From Rubrivivax sp. (lineage in GTDB: Bacteria; Pseudomonadota; Gammaproteobacteria; Burkholderiales; Burkholderiaceae_C), in the NCBI GenBank assembly GCA_027484825.1, contig JAIXSE010000017.1, positions 1 through 64,000 of the forward strand: a stretch of DNA of 64,000 nucleotides. Direction: 5' to 3'. Below are positions 38,663 through 47,849 of this stretch, piece after piece. Below the pieces are notes generated by a model that ran no database searches, had not been told where the DNA came from, and saw nothing but the letters and a program-made list of their open reading frames with translations. Each line of letters begins with the position of its first letter. Within the stretch, counting starts at the first letter, position 1. The position numbers were made by a program, and so were the translations under genes.

Positions 38663-38986
38663 TCAGACGCCCCAGACCACATCGGTCTGCGAGGCGGCTG
38701 CCGCCCGCATCAGCTCCAGCAGCGGCCACAGCCGCTGACGCAGGGCCACTTCCGGGGCGGGCGGGGCCTTGCGGCCTTCGGCCTGCGCCTCGGCCTTGGC
38801 CCGCTCATGGGCCGCCTGCTCGTCCTCGATGGCGGACTCACCGCGCTGGATCAGGGCCGGCAGGTCGGCCGACTGAAAAATACCCTGGGCCGACGGCTCG
38901 CGCCCCAGCACCTGCAGGGCCTGATCGCCGTGCGGCTGCAGCATGATCACGTCCGCACCGGCCTTGGATTTGAATTTGTACAGCAC
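38663..38986 (-). CDS. DUF1840 family protein
   Basis: A 107-residue protein of a family restricted mainly to betaproteobacteria. It starts with the GTG in VLYKFKSKAGADVIMLQPHG, which carries a GGAG Shine-Dalgarno sequence 6 bp upstream; an upstream ATG (39028) would add a poor leader. Conserved points include the LYKFKSKA start, LQPHGDQALQVLG and the ADLPALIQRGESAIEDE stretch. Its function is unknown. It overlaps no gene but abuts the phosphatase start directly. Confidence 0.85.
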   Translation of the reverse strand: MLYKFKSKAGADVIMLQPHGDQALQVLGREPSAQGIFQSADLPALIQRGESAIEDEQAAHERAKAEAQAEGRKAPPAPEVALRQRLWPLLELMRAAAASQTDVVWGV

Positions 38987-39035
38987 GCTGGTCTCCGTGC
39001 CGCCGGGCATGCGGCGGCTTGCGTGCATTGTGCCT

Positions 39036-41258
39036 TCAGGCGCCGCGCACCAGCCGCACCGACGGCTTGGCCGGGCCATTCACCGGCTCGACCGGGGCCA
39101 CGGCGTTGACAGCCGCCGACGTCGCCGCAGCAGCCAGCGGGGCCATGACGTCCGCCGGCTTGAAGCGATGCTCGAAGCTGCGCGGATCCAGGGCCGGCGC
39201 ACACAGGAAGCCCTGGTATTCCTGGCACCCGCAGTTGGCGAGAAAAGCGAGCTGTTCCTCGGTCTCCACGCCTTCGGCGATCACCTTGAGATTCAGCGCC
39301 CGTCCCATCTGCACGATGGCATTGACGATGCCCTCGTCGCTGGCATCGCCGGGCAGGCCCTTGACGAAGCTGCGGTCCACCTTCAGTCGCTGGATCGGGA
39401 ACCGCTTGAGATAGCCCAGGCTGGAATACCCGGTCCCGAAGTCATCGATCGCCAGTTGCAGCCCGAGCTCGGACAAAGCCTGCATCCGGTGCAGCGCTTC
39501 GTCCGCGTCGCGCAGCAGCACCGACTCGGTCAGTTCCAGCTCCAGCAGCTCCGGCGGGAGCTGCGCGGCCCGCAGCGTCTGGGCGACGGTGTCCACGAAT
39601 TGCGGCTGCTGGAATTGCAGGGCCGACACGTTGACCGCCACCGGCACCCGCAGGCCCTTCTTCAGCCAGTCGGCGGCCTGGTCCACCGCCTGCTGCAGCA
39701 CCCATTGGCCGATGGCGATGATGAAGCCGCTTTCTTCCGCCACCGGGATGAACTCGGAGGGCGGCACATCGCCGCGGTGCGGGTCGCGCCAGCGGATCAG
39801 CGCCTCGGCGCCGATCAGCGCGCCGCTGTCCACGGCGATCTGCGGCTGGAAGTGCAGCCGGAACTCGCCCTCCTGCAGCGCGCGGCGCATGGCATGGTCC
39901 AGCCGCATGCGCGAGAGCAGGTCCACATCCTTGCGGGGCTGATGGAAACGGAAGGCGCTGCGGCCGCTTTCCTTCACCCAGTGCATGGCGCGCTCGGCGC
40001 TGGCCAGCAGGTCGTCCGCACTCGCGCCATCCCCCGGGAACAGCGCAATGCCGATGCTGCAGGTGACGGTGAAGCTGAGCGTGTCGAAGCTGAAGGGCCG
40101 CGACATCGCTTCCTGCACCCGGCGGGCCGCATGTTCGGCCCCGCGGGCATCGGCCTGATGGATCAGCAGCGCGAATTCGTCCCCGTCCAGCCGGGCGACG
40201 GTGTCCACTTCCCGCAGTGATTCCTTCAGGCGCAGGGCCACTTCCTTGATGACGCGGTCGCCATAGGAGTGCCCCAGGGTGTCGTTGATCTGCTTGAAGC
40301 GGTCCAGGTCGACATTGAGCAGCGCAAACGGCGAGGCCTCGCGCCGGGCCATGGCCTGCGCATAGTCCACCCGCTCCAGCAGCGCGCGCCGATTGGGCAG
40401 GCTGGTGAGCATGTCGGTGTGGGACAGCTCTTCGATGCGCTGGCGGGCCGCCAGTTTCTCGCTGAGGTCACGGAAGGAATAGACCCGGCCGATTGGCCGC
40501 CCGCGACTCCATTGCGGCAGCGACACCCGCTCCAGCACCCGGCCGTCGATCAGCTTGATGTTGTCGCTGGTGTGCAGCAGCGGCGATTCCTGAATGGCGG
40601 TCAGCCGCACCGCATAGGCCGGGCCGTCCACCACGCTGCGACGCATCCAGGCCTGGACAGCGTCGTCGTTGCGTTCGTTGAGCAGGTCTTCGGGGATGCC
40701 CCACAGCGAGGCCAGTCGCTGGTTGAAGCTGCGGATGCGCCCGGCCAGGTCGGTCACCAGAATGCCGTCGGCGGTTGATTCCAGCGTCGCCCGCAGCTCG
40801 GCCAGCAGCGTCTCGCGTTCCTCGTCGTGATGGCGCTGCTGGGTCTGGTCCCGCATGGCCACCAGCCACAGGCCGTGGCCCTCGGGTTGCGGCACATGGC
40901 TGATGCGTCGGGACACCCACAGCATGCGGCCATCGGCATGGCGCATCATGGTGTCGGTGTGCAGCGGCTCGCGGCGGCCGATGGCGGCATCCATCCAGAA
41001 CAGCGCATCTTCCGGCGTGGTCGCCAGCGACTCGATCTGACTGCCGATCAGGTCCCGCGCATCCAGGCCCAGCAAGGCCCGCGAGGCGGCATTGACGGCC
41101 ACCACCGCATGGCTGCGGGCACACACCAGCCAGACCGCCTCCTGCAGGCCATCGATCAGCCGCAGGAAGGAGGGGTTCAGGATCGCGGCCGGGGCAACAG
41201 CGCTCGACAGACCCTCCGGCGCCTTCGTGGCACCCCGCACAGGACGCACCGGTGTCAC
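39036..41258 (-). CDS. PAS-GGDEF-EAL cyclic-di-GMP signalling protein
   Basis: A 740-residue cytoplasmic protein with two PAS-like sensor regions (about 30-150 and 155-270), a GGDEF domain and an EAL domain. The GGDEF site is ARLDGDEFALL, where the first glycine is Asp; such variants often lose cyclase activity or only bind GTP. The EAL domain looks active: GAEALIRWRDP, the LTESVLL glutamate segment, DDFGTGYSSL and LKVDRSFV are present. The likely function is breakdown of c-di-GMP under control of a redox or ligand signal. The ATGA overlap with the HD-GYP-like gene upstream shows the two are coexpressed. Confidence 0.92.
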   Translation of the reverse strand: MTPVRPVRGATKAPEGLSSAVAPAAILNPSFLRLIDGLQEAVWLVCARSHAVVAVNAASRALLGLDARDLIGSQIESLATTPEDALFWMDAAIGRREPLHTDTMMRHADGRMLWVSRRISHVPQPEGHGLWLVAMRDQTQQRHHDEERETLLAELRATLESTADGILVTDLAGRIRSFNQRLASLWGIPEDLLNERNDDAVQAWMRRSVVDGPAYAVRLTAIQESPLLHTSDNIKLIDGRVLERVSLPQWSRGRPIGRVYSFRDLSEKLAARQRIEELSHTDMLTSLPNRRALLERVDYAQAMARREASPFALLNVDLDRFKQINDTLGHSYGDRVIKEVALRLKESLREVDTVARLDGDEFALLIHQADARGAEHAARRVQEAMSRPFSFDTLSFTVTCSIGIALFPGDGASADDLLASAERAMHWVKESGRSAFRFHQPRKDVDLLSRMRLDHAMRRALQEGEFRLHFQPQIAVDSGALIGAEALIRWRDPHRGDVPPSEFIPVAEESGFIIAIGQWVLQQAVDQAADWLKKGLRVPVAVNVSALQFQQPQFVDTVAQTLRAAQLPPELLELELTESVLLRDADEALHRMQALSELGLQLAIDDFGTGYSSLGYLKRFPIQRLKVDRSFVKGLPGDASDEGIVNAIVQMGRALNLKVIAEGVETEEQLAFLANCGCQEYQGFLCAPALDPRSFEHRFKPADVMAPLAAAATSAAVNAVAPVEPVNGPAKPSVRLVRGA

Positions 41259-42538
41259 GCGGCCAGCTCCCGGGACTGCGGCGCGTTGGCGGGTTCGAAG
41301 AAATAGGCGATGCGACCGCGCGGCGACAGATAGTCCATCGAGGCGCGCGGCAACTGCTGCGGCTTGAGGCTGCGGCGGATGCCCAGGTCGGGCATCTCTT
41401 CCAGGTTCAGCAGCAGGGCTTCGTCGCGCGGCACCTTGGGGTCATGCACCATGACCTTGGGCTTGAGCGGACGGGACGAATTCACCGCCACCACCAGGGC
41501 ATAACGGTCGTCGGTCAACTGGACCGCCGAGCCGGGGGGATACACGCCCATCATGCGGATGAAGGCATTGAGCATGGTGGCATCAAAGCGGCTGCGGCCC
41601 TGCGCGAACATCAGCGACAGGGCTTCATGCGGCGTCATGGCCTTTGCGGCGATCAAGGGATTGCACAGGCCGTCGAAGCGATTCACCAGGGCGACGATGC
41701 GGGCCAGGATGCTCATCCGGTCGGCATTGAGATGCTGCGGGAAACCGCTGCCGTCCGCATGCTCGTGATGCTGCGCAATGACCAGCAGCGGCGCCGCACT
41801 CACGCCCATCTTCTGCGCCAGCGCCACGCCCTTGGCCACGTGCTGCTGGTAGGCCTGGACTTCGGCCACGGTGAAGCTTTCATCGCGGTGGCGGAAGCGC
41901 GGGGTGAGTTCCAGCTTGCCCAGGTCGTGCAGCAGCGCGCCTTGCCCCAGGTCCGCCAGTTCCTCATTGCCCAGACCGAAGGCACGGCCCAGCAGCATCG
42001 AGATGATGGCCACATTCAGCGCATGGGCCGAGGCCCGGTCGCCGGCGCCTTCATTGAGCAGGCGGATGTTGATGTCGCCTTCCACCAGCATCTTGTCCAG
42101 CAGCGCGCGGGACAGCGCGGCGGAGCGGTCCTTGGCCACCACCGGCTCGCGGGGCACCAGGTCCATCAGCTCACGCAGGGCCGAGGTGGCTTCCGCATAT
42201 TGACGCTCGCACAGCAGCAGGGCGTCCCGCTGCTGTGCCAGCGCCAGGCGGTGCTGGTCTTTTTCGGGGTCGGAGTCGCCTGCCGATGCCGCCTGCGCAC
42301 TGGAGGGCGTCGGCACGGCCGGCATCGGGGCCGCTTCCAGCGGCAGGTCGCTGCGACCGGGGCTCCAGCGGACCTGCTTCAGGCCCAGCCGGCGAAGGAT
42401 CAGCAGTTGCTCTTCCGAGCTGAGCTTGAAACTGCTCAGCGGAAAGGGATGCGACATCCAGCCCAGATCCAGGTGGATGAACATTCCCACCTTGAGCTGG
42501 CTGACATCGATCAACGGATCGGCCGACTTGTCCTTCAT
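41255..42538 (-). CDS. DUF3391 / HD-GYP phosphohydrolase
   Basis: A 427-residue protein. The N-terminal DUF3391 region includes LIDVSQLKVGMFIHLDLGWMSHPF. The HD-GYP domain holds HDLGKLEL and HHEHADGSGFP (the GYP signature here GFP) and is predicted to hydrolyse c-di-GMP. The chosen ATG lies about 40 codons inside the longest frame because the extra part is not family-like. It is the first gene of a two-gene c-di-GMP operon with the EAL protein, so both products act in the same direction, lowering the messenger. Confidence 0.9.
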   Translation of the reverse strand: MKDKSADPLIDVSQLKVGMFIHLDLGWMSHPFPLSSFKLSSEEQLLILRRLGLKQVRWSPGRSDLPLEAAPMPAVPTPSSAQAASAGDSDPEKDQHRLALAQQRDALLLCERQYAEATSALRELMDLVPREPVVAKDRSAALSRALLDKMLVEGDINIRLLNEGAGDRASAHALNVAIISMLLGRAFGLGNEELADLGQGALLHDLGKLELTPRFRHRDESFTVAEVQAYQQHVAKGVALAQKMGVSAAPLLVIAQHHEHADGSGFPQHLNADRMSILARIVALVNRFDGLCNPLIAAKAMTPHEALSLMFAQGRSRFDATMLNAFIRMMGVYPPGSAVQLTDDRYALVVAVNSSRPLKPKVMVHDPKVPRDEALLLNLEEMPDLGIRRSLKPQQLPRASMDYLSPRGRIAYFFEPANAPQSRELAA

Positions 42539-42729
42539 TTTGATTCCACAGGGTTTCCGCCCCTCTCCGTGCATCGACTGGCGAGGGGGCGAAGTTAAGC
42601 CAATTTCGCGTCTGCAGCGCGACACGGCGGACGTTCCAACCGCTTGCGTGCAACTTGTCACAGCTTTTTCCCCTGCCCCCCTATGATCGTTCCCGACCCA
42701 CCATTCTCATAAAGATTCCGGAGACTGTC

Positions 42730-43929
42730 ATGTTTGCCTACATCTGTGACGCACAGCGGACGCCCTTTGGTCGCTATGCGGGCGCTCTCGCAACGGTTCG
42801 TGCGGATGATCTGGCCGCCATACCGATTCGGGCGCTGATCGCACGGAATGCCTCGCTGGACTGGAGTGCCGTGGACGACGTGCTGTATGGGTGCGCCAAC
42901 CAGGCCGGCGAAGACAACCGCAATGTCGCGCGCATGGCCGCCCTGCTCGCCGGTCTGCCGGTGGACGTGCCGGGCATGACGCTCAACCGGCTCTGCGGCT
43001 CGGGCATGGATGCGGTGGGGACGGCGGCGCGGGCCCTGCGCAGCGGGGAAGCCCATCTGATGATCGCTGGCGGCGTGGAGAGCATGAGCCGCGCGCCCTT
43101 CGTGATGCCCAAGGCTGACACCGCGTTCTCCCGCAGCAGCGCGCTCTACGACACCACCATCGGCTGGCGCTTCGTGAATCCTCAGATGAAAGCCCAGTAC
43201 GGCGTGGACGCCATGCCCGAGACGGCAGAAAACGTGGCGTCCGACTTCGGCATCGAGCGCGAGGCGCAGGACCGCATGGCCCTGGCCAGCCAGACCAAGG
43301 CTCTGGCGGCGCAGCGCAGCGGTTTCCTGGCGGAGGAGATCTGCCCGGTCACCCTGCCGCAGAAAAAGGGCGAGCCCATCGTGGTCAGCCAGGACGAACA
43401 TCCCCGCGAGACCAGCCTGGAGGCGCTGGCCCGGCTCAAGGGGGTCGTGCGTCCGGACGGGACGGTGACCGCCGGCAATGCGTCCGGCGTCAACGACGGC
43501 AGCGTGGCCCTCCTGATGGCCAGCGAGGAAGGCATTCGTCGCCACAGCCTGACGCCCCGGGCACGGGTGCTGGGCATGGCGACGGCGGGCGTGCCGCCCC
43601 GCATCATGGGCATCGGTCCGGCGCCGGCCAGCCGCAAGGTGCTGGCCCAGGTCGGACTGACGCTGGACCAGATGGATGTCATCGAGCTCAATGAGGCGTT
43701 TGCGGCGCAAGGCCTGGCCGTGCTGCGCGACCTCGGTCTGCAGGATGACGACCCCCGGGTCAATCCCAACGGCGGCGCCATCGCCCTGGGTCATCCGCTG
43801 GGCGCCAGCGGCGCTCGCCTGGTGGCCACAGCGGCCCACCAGCTGCAGCGCACGGGCGGGCGGTATGCGCTGTGCACCATGTGCATCGGCGTCGGTCAGG
43901 GCATTGCGGTGGTCATCGAACGCGTCTGA
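42730..43929 (+). CDS. pcaF: Acetyl-CoA acyltransferase, beta-ketoadipyl-CoA thiolase type
   Basis: A 399-residue thiolase. Catalytic cysteine Cys89 lies in LNRLCGSGMDAV, and the second site residues in GHPLGASGARL and CTMCIGVGQG. Sequence style (FAYICDAQRTPFGRYAGAL, ELNEAFAAQGLAVL) and length match PcaF/PaaJ, which cleave 3-oxoadipyl-CoA to succinyl-CoA and acetyl-CoA. The IclR-family regulator downstream is the type that controls such pathways. A general acetoacetyl-CoA thiolase role is possible. Confidence 0.85.
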   Translation: MFAYICDAQRTPFGRYAGALATVRADDLAAIPIRALIARNASLDWSAVDDVLYGCANQAGEDNRNVARMAALLAGLPVDVPGMTLNRLCGSGMDAVGTAARALRSGEAHLMIAGGVESMSRAPFVMPKADTAFSRSSALYDTTIGWRFVNPQMKAQYGVDAMPETAENVASDFGIEREAQDRMALASQTKALAAQRSGFLAEEICPVTLPQKKGEPIVVSQDEHPRETSLEALARLKGVVRPDGTVTAGNASGVNDGSVALLMASEEGIRRHSLTPRARVLGMATAGVPPRIMGIGPAPASRKVLAQVGLTLDQMDVIELNEAFAAQGLAVLRDLGLQDDDPRVNPNGGAIALGHPLGASGARLVATAAHQLQRTGGRYALCTMCIGVGQGIAVVIERV

Positions 43930-44410
43930 CGCTGCCCGCAGCCGCCCCACCCGTTTGGGGGAAGTCTGGGCGACGCACGCGCAGCCGTACGCGTAAGCCA
44001 ATCATGAGCAAAAGTCAGCCGACGCTGAAAAATTGTCATGACATCGGTCCCATCTGGCCACGCGCTAATCGCACATCACATGGGATACTGACGCTGTCTG
44101 GTGGCGCATACCGCTCATATATGAGTGGCATGGCCACGTTTGATAGGTCCGCCCCTCCCTTTGTTGTTGCCAATCGCCCGTCACCTCCCCGTTCCTGCAA
44201 GTTGATTTGCGATTGCCGCCCGGCTGATCCCCTTTCGAGTGGGTGACGGGCGCATTTCGCTCCAAAATCACCATTCTGGTGCATGTTCGTGCGGATAGCG
44301 TTGGAAACAATGACCCTGGCAACGTTACTTCACAGGGTTGTCCCTATAGTGACGGCCATCTCCTGCCCACGCCCAGCAGATTTGGGCGTTAAACGCACAA
44401 ACGGTTTACC
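43930..44410. other. Intergenic region ahead of the IclR gene
   Basis: About 480 bp without a supported gene; composition is poorer in G+C than the flanks. A 12-bp palindrome CTCATATATGAG lies at 44114-44125. A -10-like TATAGT stands at 44345-44350, about 60 bp before the IclR start, but no good -35 box is spaced properly. A regulator-binding site here would fit autoregulation by the IclR protein. Confidence 0.5.
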
Positions 44411-45244
44411 ATGTCCGCTGAACGCTCCCTAGATGATGAACTGACCGCTGCGGTCATTCCTGATGCCCCCGCGGAAGAAGTCCGTACCGGCCCGCTGAAG
44501 CGGGACCTGGTGGCCGGCCTCGAAAAGGGTCTGGCGGTCATCGAAGCTTTCGACCAGGAGCGTCCGCGCCTGACCATCAGTGAAGTCGCTGGCCGCACCG
44601 GCCTGACCCGCGCTGCCGCCCGCCGCTACCTGCTCACGCTGACCCACCTGGGCTTCGTGTCCCAGGATCGCAAGATGTTTGCCCTGACCCCCAAGGTGCT
44701 GCGCCTGGGCCAGAGCTACATGCACTCCGCCCGCCTGCCCCGCATCATCGAGCCCGAGCTGCACAAGCTGGCCTATGCGATGAAGGAAGCCAGCTCGGCC
44801 GGCGTGCTGGACGGCAACGACGTGATCTGCATCTCGGCCACCAGCGCCGGCCGCGTCGTGTCCCCCACCCTGCAACCCGGCACCCGCGTGCCGGCCTACT
44901 GCACCGCCAATGGCCGCGTGCTGCTGGCCGCGCAATCGCAGGCGGATGTGGATGCCTTCATCGCCCGCCAGGAACTGAACGCCCTGACGCCGCACACCAT
45001 CACCCATCCGGAGCGTCTGCGCATTGAAATCGCCCGCGCTCGCGCCCAGGGCTATGCGCTGATCGACCAGGAACTGGAACAGGGTCTGCGCTCGGTGAGC
45101 GTGCCGCTGAAGAACTACAAGGGTGACACCGTCGCCGCCATGGCCATCAGCGTGCATGCGTCGCGCATGAGCATGGAACAGATGGTCGAGCACTGCCTGC
45201 CGCCGCTGCTGCAAGCCCAGGCTCACCTGCGCATGCTGCTCTGA
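44411..45244 (+). CDS. IclR-family transcriptional regulator (PcaR/PobR branch)
   Basis: A 277-residue regulator. The N-terminal winged helix-turn-helix includes EKGLAVIEAFDQERPRLTISE and the recognition helix TRAAARRYLLTL (about residues 35-90). The C-terminal effector domain of the IclR fold follows. In the PcaR/PcaU branch the effector is beta-ketoadipate or protocatechuate, which agrees with the thiolase gene upstream, but the ligand is not proven. The gene ends at a terminator and is convergent with the 3-hydroxyacyl-CoA dehydrogenase gene. Confidence 0.92.
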   Translation: MSAERSLDDELTAAVIPDAPAEEVRTGPLKRDLVAGLEKGLAVIEAFDQERPRLTISEVAGRTGLTRAAARRYLLTLTHLGFVSQDRKMFALTPKVLRLGQSYMHSARLPRIIEPELHKLAYAMKEASSAGVLDGNDVICISATSAGRVVSPTLQPGTRVPAYCTANGRVLLAAQSQADVDAFIARQELNALTPHTITHPERLRIEIARARAQGYALIDQELEQGLRSVSVPLKNYKGDTVAAMAISVHASRMSMEQMVEHCLPPLLQAQAHLRMLL

Positions 45245-45265
45245 ACGGCGCACGCCGCCTCGATC

Positions 45266-45298
45266 AACGCCGCCGCGGTTCGCCGCCGCGGCGTTTTT
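45266..45298 (+). terminator. Intrinsic terminator of the IclR gene
   Basis: Stem AACGCCGC/GCGGCGTT with a GC-rich inner hairpin is followed by TTTTTC on the plus strand. It lies between convergent genes and about 20 bp after the IclR stop. Confidence 0.8.
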
Positions 45299-45314
45299 CT
45301 TTGGCGAGTGCCGG

Positions 45315-46841
45315 TCAGTCCGCCCAGAGTCGATGCTTCAGCAGCGGGCTCACCCGGTAGCGCTCGCTGCGGTAGCTGGTGAACAGCCCTTCCAGCAGCT
45401 GAACGACCGGGGCGGCGCCCAATTGCGCCAGCCATTCGAACGGGCCGGCCGGGTAGTTCACGCCCAGCTTCATCGCGGTGTCGGCCGCCGGTGCATCGCA
45501 CACGCCCTGCCAGACCGCATCAGCCGCTTCGTTGATCAGCATGGCGATGGTGCGGGCCACCACCAGCCCGGGAATGTCCCGCAGCACCAGCAGCTCCCAG
45601 CCCAGGTGCTGGAACAGATGCCGCACTGTCGCTTGCTGGGCCTCGGTCACCTTGGGTCCGAAAGCGACGGCCAGACCCTCCGCACGGTCCGGCGCCAGCG
45701 GCCAGTCCATCACGGCCAGGGCCGGTTGCCGCCGTTGATGGGCCAGCTCCGCCGCGCAGCGGCCATCGGTGAGGTGCAGCGCCAGCCCGTCCACCCACAG
45801 CCCCTGCCAGTCCGCCTCCGGCATGGTCGCCACCGTCAGCCCGCGATGGGTCAGCCATCCGGCCAGGCGGTCCACCATCGGGCCCTGCCCGGACAGCGTC
45901 ACCAGCGGCGCGGCCGTGTCCGGGACGGCCACCGGTGCCGCGGTTTCCGGCACTCCGTCATAAAAACCCTTCCCGACTTTGCGACCCAGCCGGCCGCCGT
46001 CCACCAGCGCCCGCTGGACCAGAGACGGCTGGAAGCGCTTGTCGCCGAAGTTGGCCTCGAACACTGACTGGGTGACCAGCGCATTGGTGTCGTGGCCGAT
46101 CAGGTCCATCAGCTCGCAGGGCCCCATCCGGAAGCCCGCCCCGCGAAGGGCACGATCCAGCACCGCAGGGGTCGCGCCCTGCTCCTGCAGGACCTGGAGG
46201 CTCTCGGCGTAATAGGGCCGCGCAATCCGATTGACGATGAAGCCTGGCGTGGACTTCGCATGCACCGGCGTCTTGTTCCAGCGCCGGGCCAGGACCTCGA
46301 TGGCCTCGGCAGCAGCGGGATCGGTCTCGGCCCCCCACACCACCTCCACCAGCTTCATCAGCGGCACCGGATTGAAGAAGTGCATGCCCACCAGTCGCTG
46401 CGGCGTCGTCATGCCGTTGGCCAGCGCGGTGATGCTGATCGACGAAGTGTTGGACGCGATCAGCGCATCCGCGGGCAACAGCTCGTCGAGTTCCTTCAGC
46501 AGGGCCCGCTTGGGTGCCAGTTGCTCGATGATCACTTCCACCACCAGGGCGGCGTCCGCCAGCTCCGCCACCGACGCGGCCGGATGCAGACGCGCCATCA
46601 CCGCCGTTCGTTCCTCGTCGGCCATCCGGCCCTTGGTCACCAGGGCCGCCAAGGCCTGGCCGATCTTGTCGATGGCCGCCTGCGCCGCGCCTTCCCGCAC
46701 ATCCATCAGTTGCACGGGATGCCCGGCCTGGGCCGCCACCTGGGCGATGCCGGCGCCCATCACACCGGCGCCGATCACCGCCACCGGAGCCTGTGCCGGG
46801 GCGGCAGTGGTCACGCGCCACGGCTTGTGTTGTGCTGTCAT
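45315..46841 (-). CDS. paaH: 3-hydroxyacyl-CoA dehydrogenase (PaaH type)
   Basis: A 508-residue NAD-dependent dehydrogenase with two repeats. The Rossmann motif is VIGAGVMGAGIAQ (about 22-34), the NTSSISITALA and MHFFNPVPLMKLVEVV segments and the GKGFYDG of the dimerisation region follow, and the second domain repeats the VDGL and KLGVNYPAGPFEWL pattern. Length and split are those of PaaH/PaaC, acting in phenylacetate degradation, but general beta-oxidation is possible. The ATG at 46841 has a GAGGAGA ribosome-binding site formed by the sequence around an upstream ATG that overlaps the hydratase stop. It follows the enoyl-CoA hydratase gene. Confidence 0.88.
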   Translation of the reverse strand: MTAQHKPWRVTTAAPAQAPVAVIGAGVMGAGIAQVAAQAGHPVQLMDVREGAAQAAIDKIGQALAALVTKGRMADEERTAVMARLHPAASVAELADAALVVEVIIEQLAPKRALLKELDELLPADALIASNTSSISITALANGMTTPQRLVGMHFFNPVPLMKLVEVVWGAETDPAAAEAIEVLARRWNKTPVHAKSTPGFIVNRIARPYYAESLQVLQEQGATPAVLDRALRGAGFRMGPCELMDLIGHDTNALVTQSVFEANFGDKRFQPSLVQRALVDGGRLGRKVGKGFYDGVPETAAPVAVPDTAAPLVTLSGQGPMVDRLAGWLTHRGLTVATMPEADWQGLWVDGLALHLTDGRCAAELAHQRRQPALAVMDWPLAPDRAEGLAVAFGPKVTEAQQATVRHLFQHLGWELLVLRDIPGLVVARTIAMLINEAADAVWQGVCDAPAADTAMKLGVNYPAGPFEWLAQLGAAPVVQLLEGLFTSYRSERYRVSPLLKHRLWAD

Positions 46842-46852
46842 GGCGTGTCTCC

Positions 46853-47653
46853 TCAACGATCAGCGTCTGAAGGCGGCACCCACGGCGCCGGCTGCTTGGC
46901 CAGGAAGGCGGCGAAGCCATCCCGGGCTTCTGCCCCGGTGCGGACACGGGCGATGGTCTGAGCCGTCAGCTCACGCACCTGCGGCGTGATCGGGCCGACC
47001 GACAGCTGTGACATCAGCCGCTTGATTTCCGTCTGCGCCTGCGGACCGCCGGCCAGCAGGTCCTGGATGCAGGTCTGGACGGCCGACTCCAAAGCGTCAG
47101 GCTCGACCACCTGCTGCACCAGTCCCAGCTGCAGGGCCTCCTGGGCGCCGATGCGGCTGGCGGTCAGGGCCAACCGACGCGCCTGGCGCGGCCCCACCGC
47201 ATTCACCACATACGGGCCGATGACCGAGGGAAGGATGCCAAAGCGCGCTTCGCTGACCGCAAACTGTGCGCCGGACGAGGCAATCGCCAGGTCACAGGCC
47301 AGCGTCAGCCCGACGCCGCCGCCCAGCGCCACGCCATGCACCTGCGCCAGCGTCGGCTTGGGGCAGCGGGCCAGTCCGTCGAGCATGGCGGCAAACTTGC
47401 GGGCATCCTCCAGGTTCCAGTCCTGCGAGGCTTCAGCCGCCCGCTTCATCCACTGGATGTCCGCCCCGGCGCTGAAAGCCTTGCCCTGCCCCGACAGCAC
47501 GATCACCCGCACGGCGGGGTCCTGCCCCAGCCGGTCAAAGGCTTCGGTCAGCTCGGCGATCATGGCCTCGTTGAAGGCGTTGAACACCTCCGGCCGGTTC
47601 ATCAGTACCCGGGCCACGCCGCGGGCATCGGTTGTGATCTGCAGTGTCTCCAC
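46853..47653 (-). CDS. Enoyl-CoA hydratase/isomerase family protein
   Basis: A 266-residue crotonase-fold enzyme. The oxyanion-hole segment SAGADIQWMKRAAEAS and the VHGVALGGGVGLTLACDLAIA motif are typical, and the second catalytic glutamate is in SEARFGILPSVIGPYV, a form seen in methylglutaconyl-CoA hydratases and in several 2,3-enoyl-CoA hydratases. The start codon is the GTG at 47651-47653 with an AGGAG sequence five bases upstream. The longer frame upstream has no similarity. It is the first gene of a two-gene unit with the PaaH-like dehydrogenase. Confidence 0.87.
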   Translation of the reverse strand: METLQITTDARGVARVLMNRPEVFNAFNEAMIAELTEAFDRLGQDPAVRVIVLSGQGKAFSAGADIQWMKRAAEASQDWNLEDARKFAAMLDGLARCPKPTLAQVHGVALGGGVGLTLACDLAIASSGAQFAVSEARFGILPSVIGPYVVNAVGPRQARRLALTASRIGAQEALQLGLVQQVVEPDALESAVQTCIQDLLAGGPQAQTEIKRLMSQLSVGPITPQVRELTAQTIARVRTGAEARDGFAAFLAKQPAPWVPPSDADR

Positions 47654-47849
47654 ACATTCTCCTGGCTCTGCCGGGGGGCCACGCGCGGCGCGGCCCCGGG
47701 TCTGGCGGTCCTTGTTTGGCCCGGAGTATCGCAGTGCGAGGAGCGCCGCCCCTGCAATTGCGGGACTCATGGCTTTTGGCAGTTCCGTGTCTTTTGGCAT
47801 AGGCTCAACGTTCCGTCGGGCTTGCCCGCACTCCTTTCATGCGCCTGTG

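Noticed and set aside
46986..47849. N-terminal extension of the M13 peptidase frame by 288 codons
   Set aside because: The signal peptide at 47850 marks the true start, and the extension is antisense to the enoyl-CoA hydratase gene.
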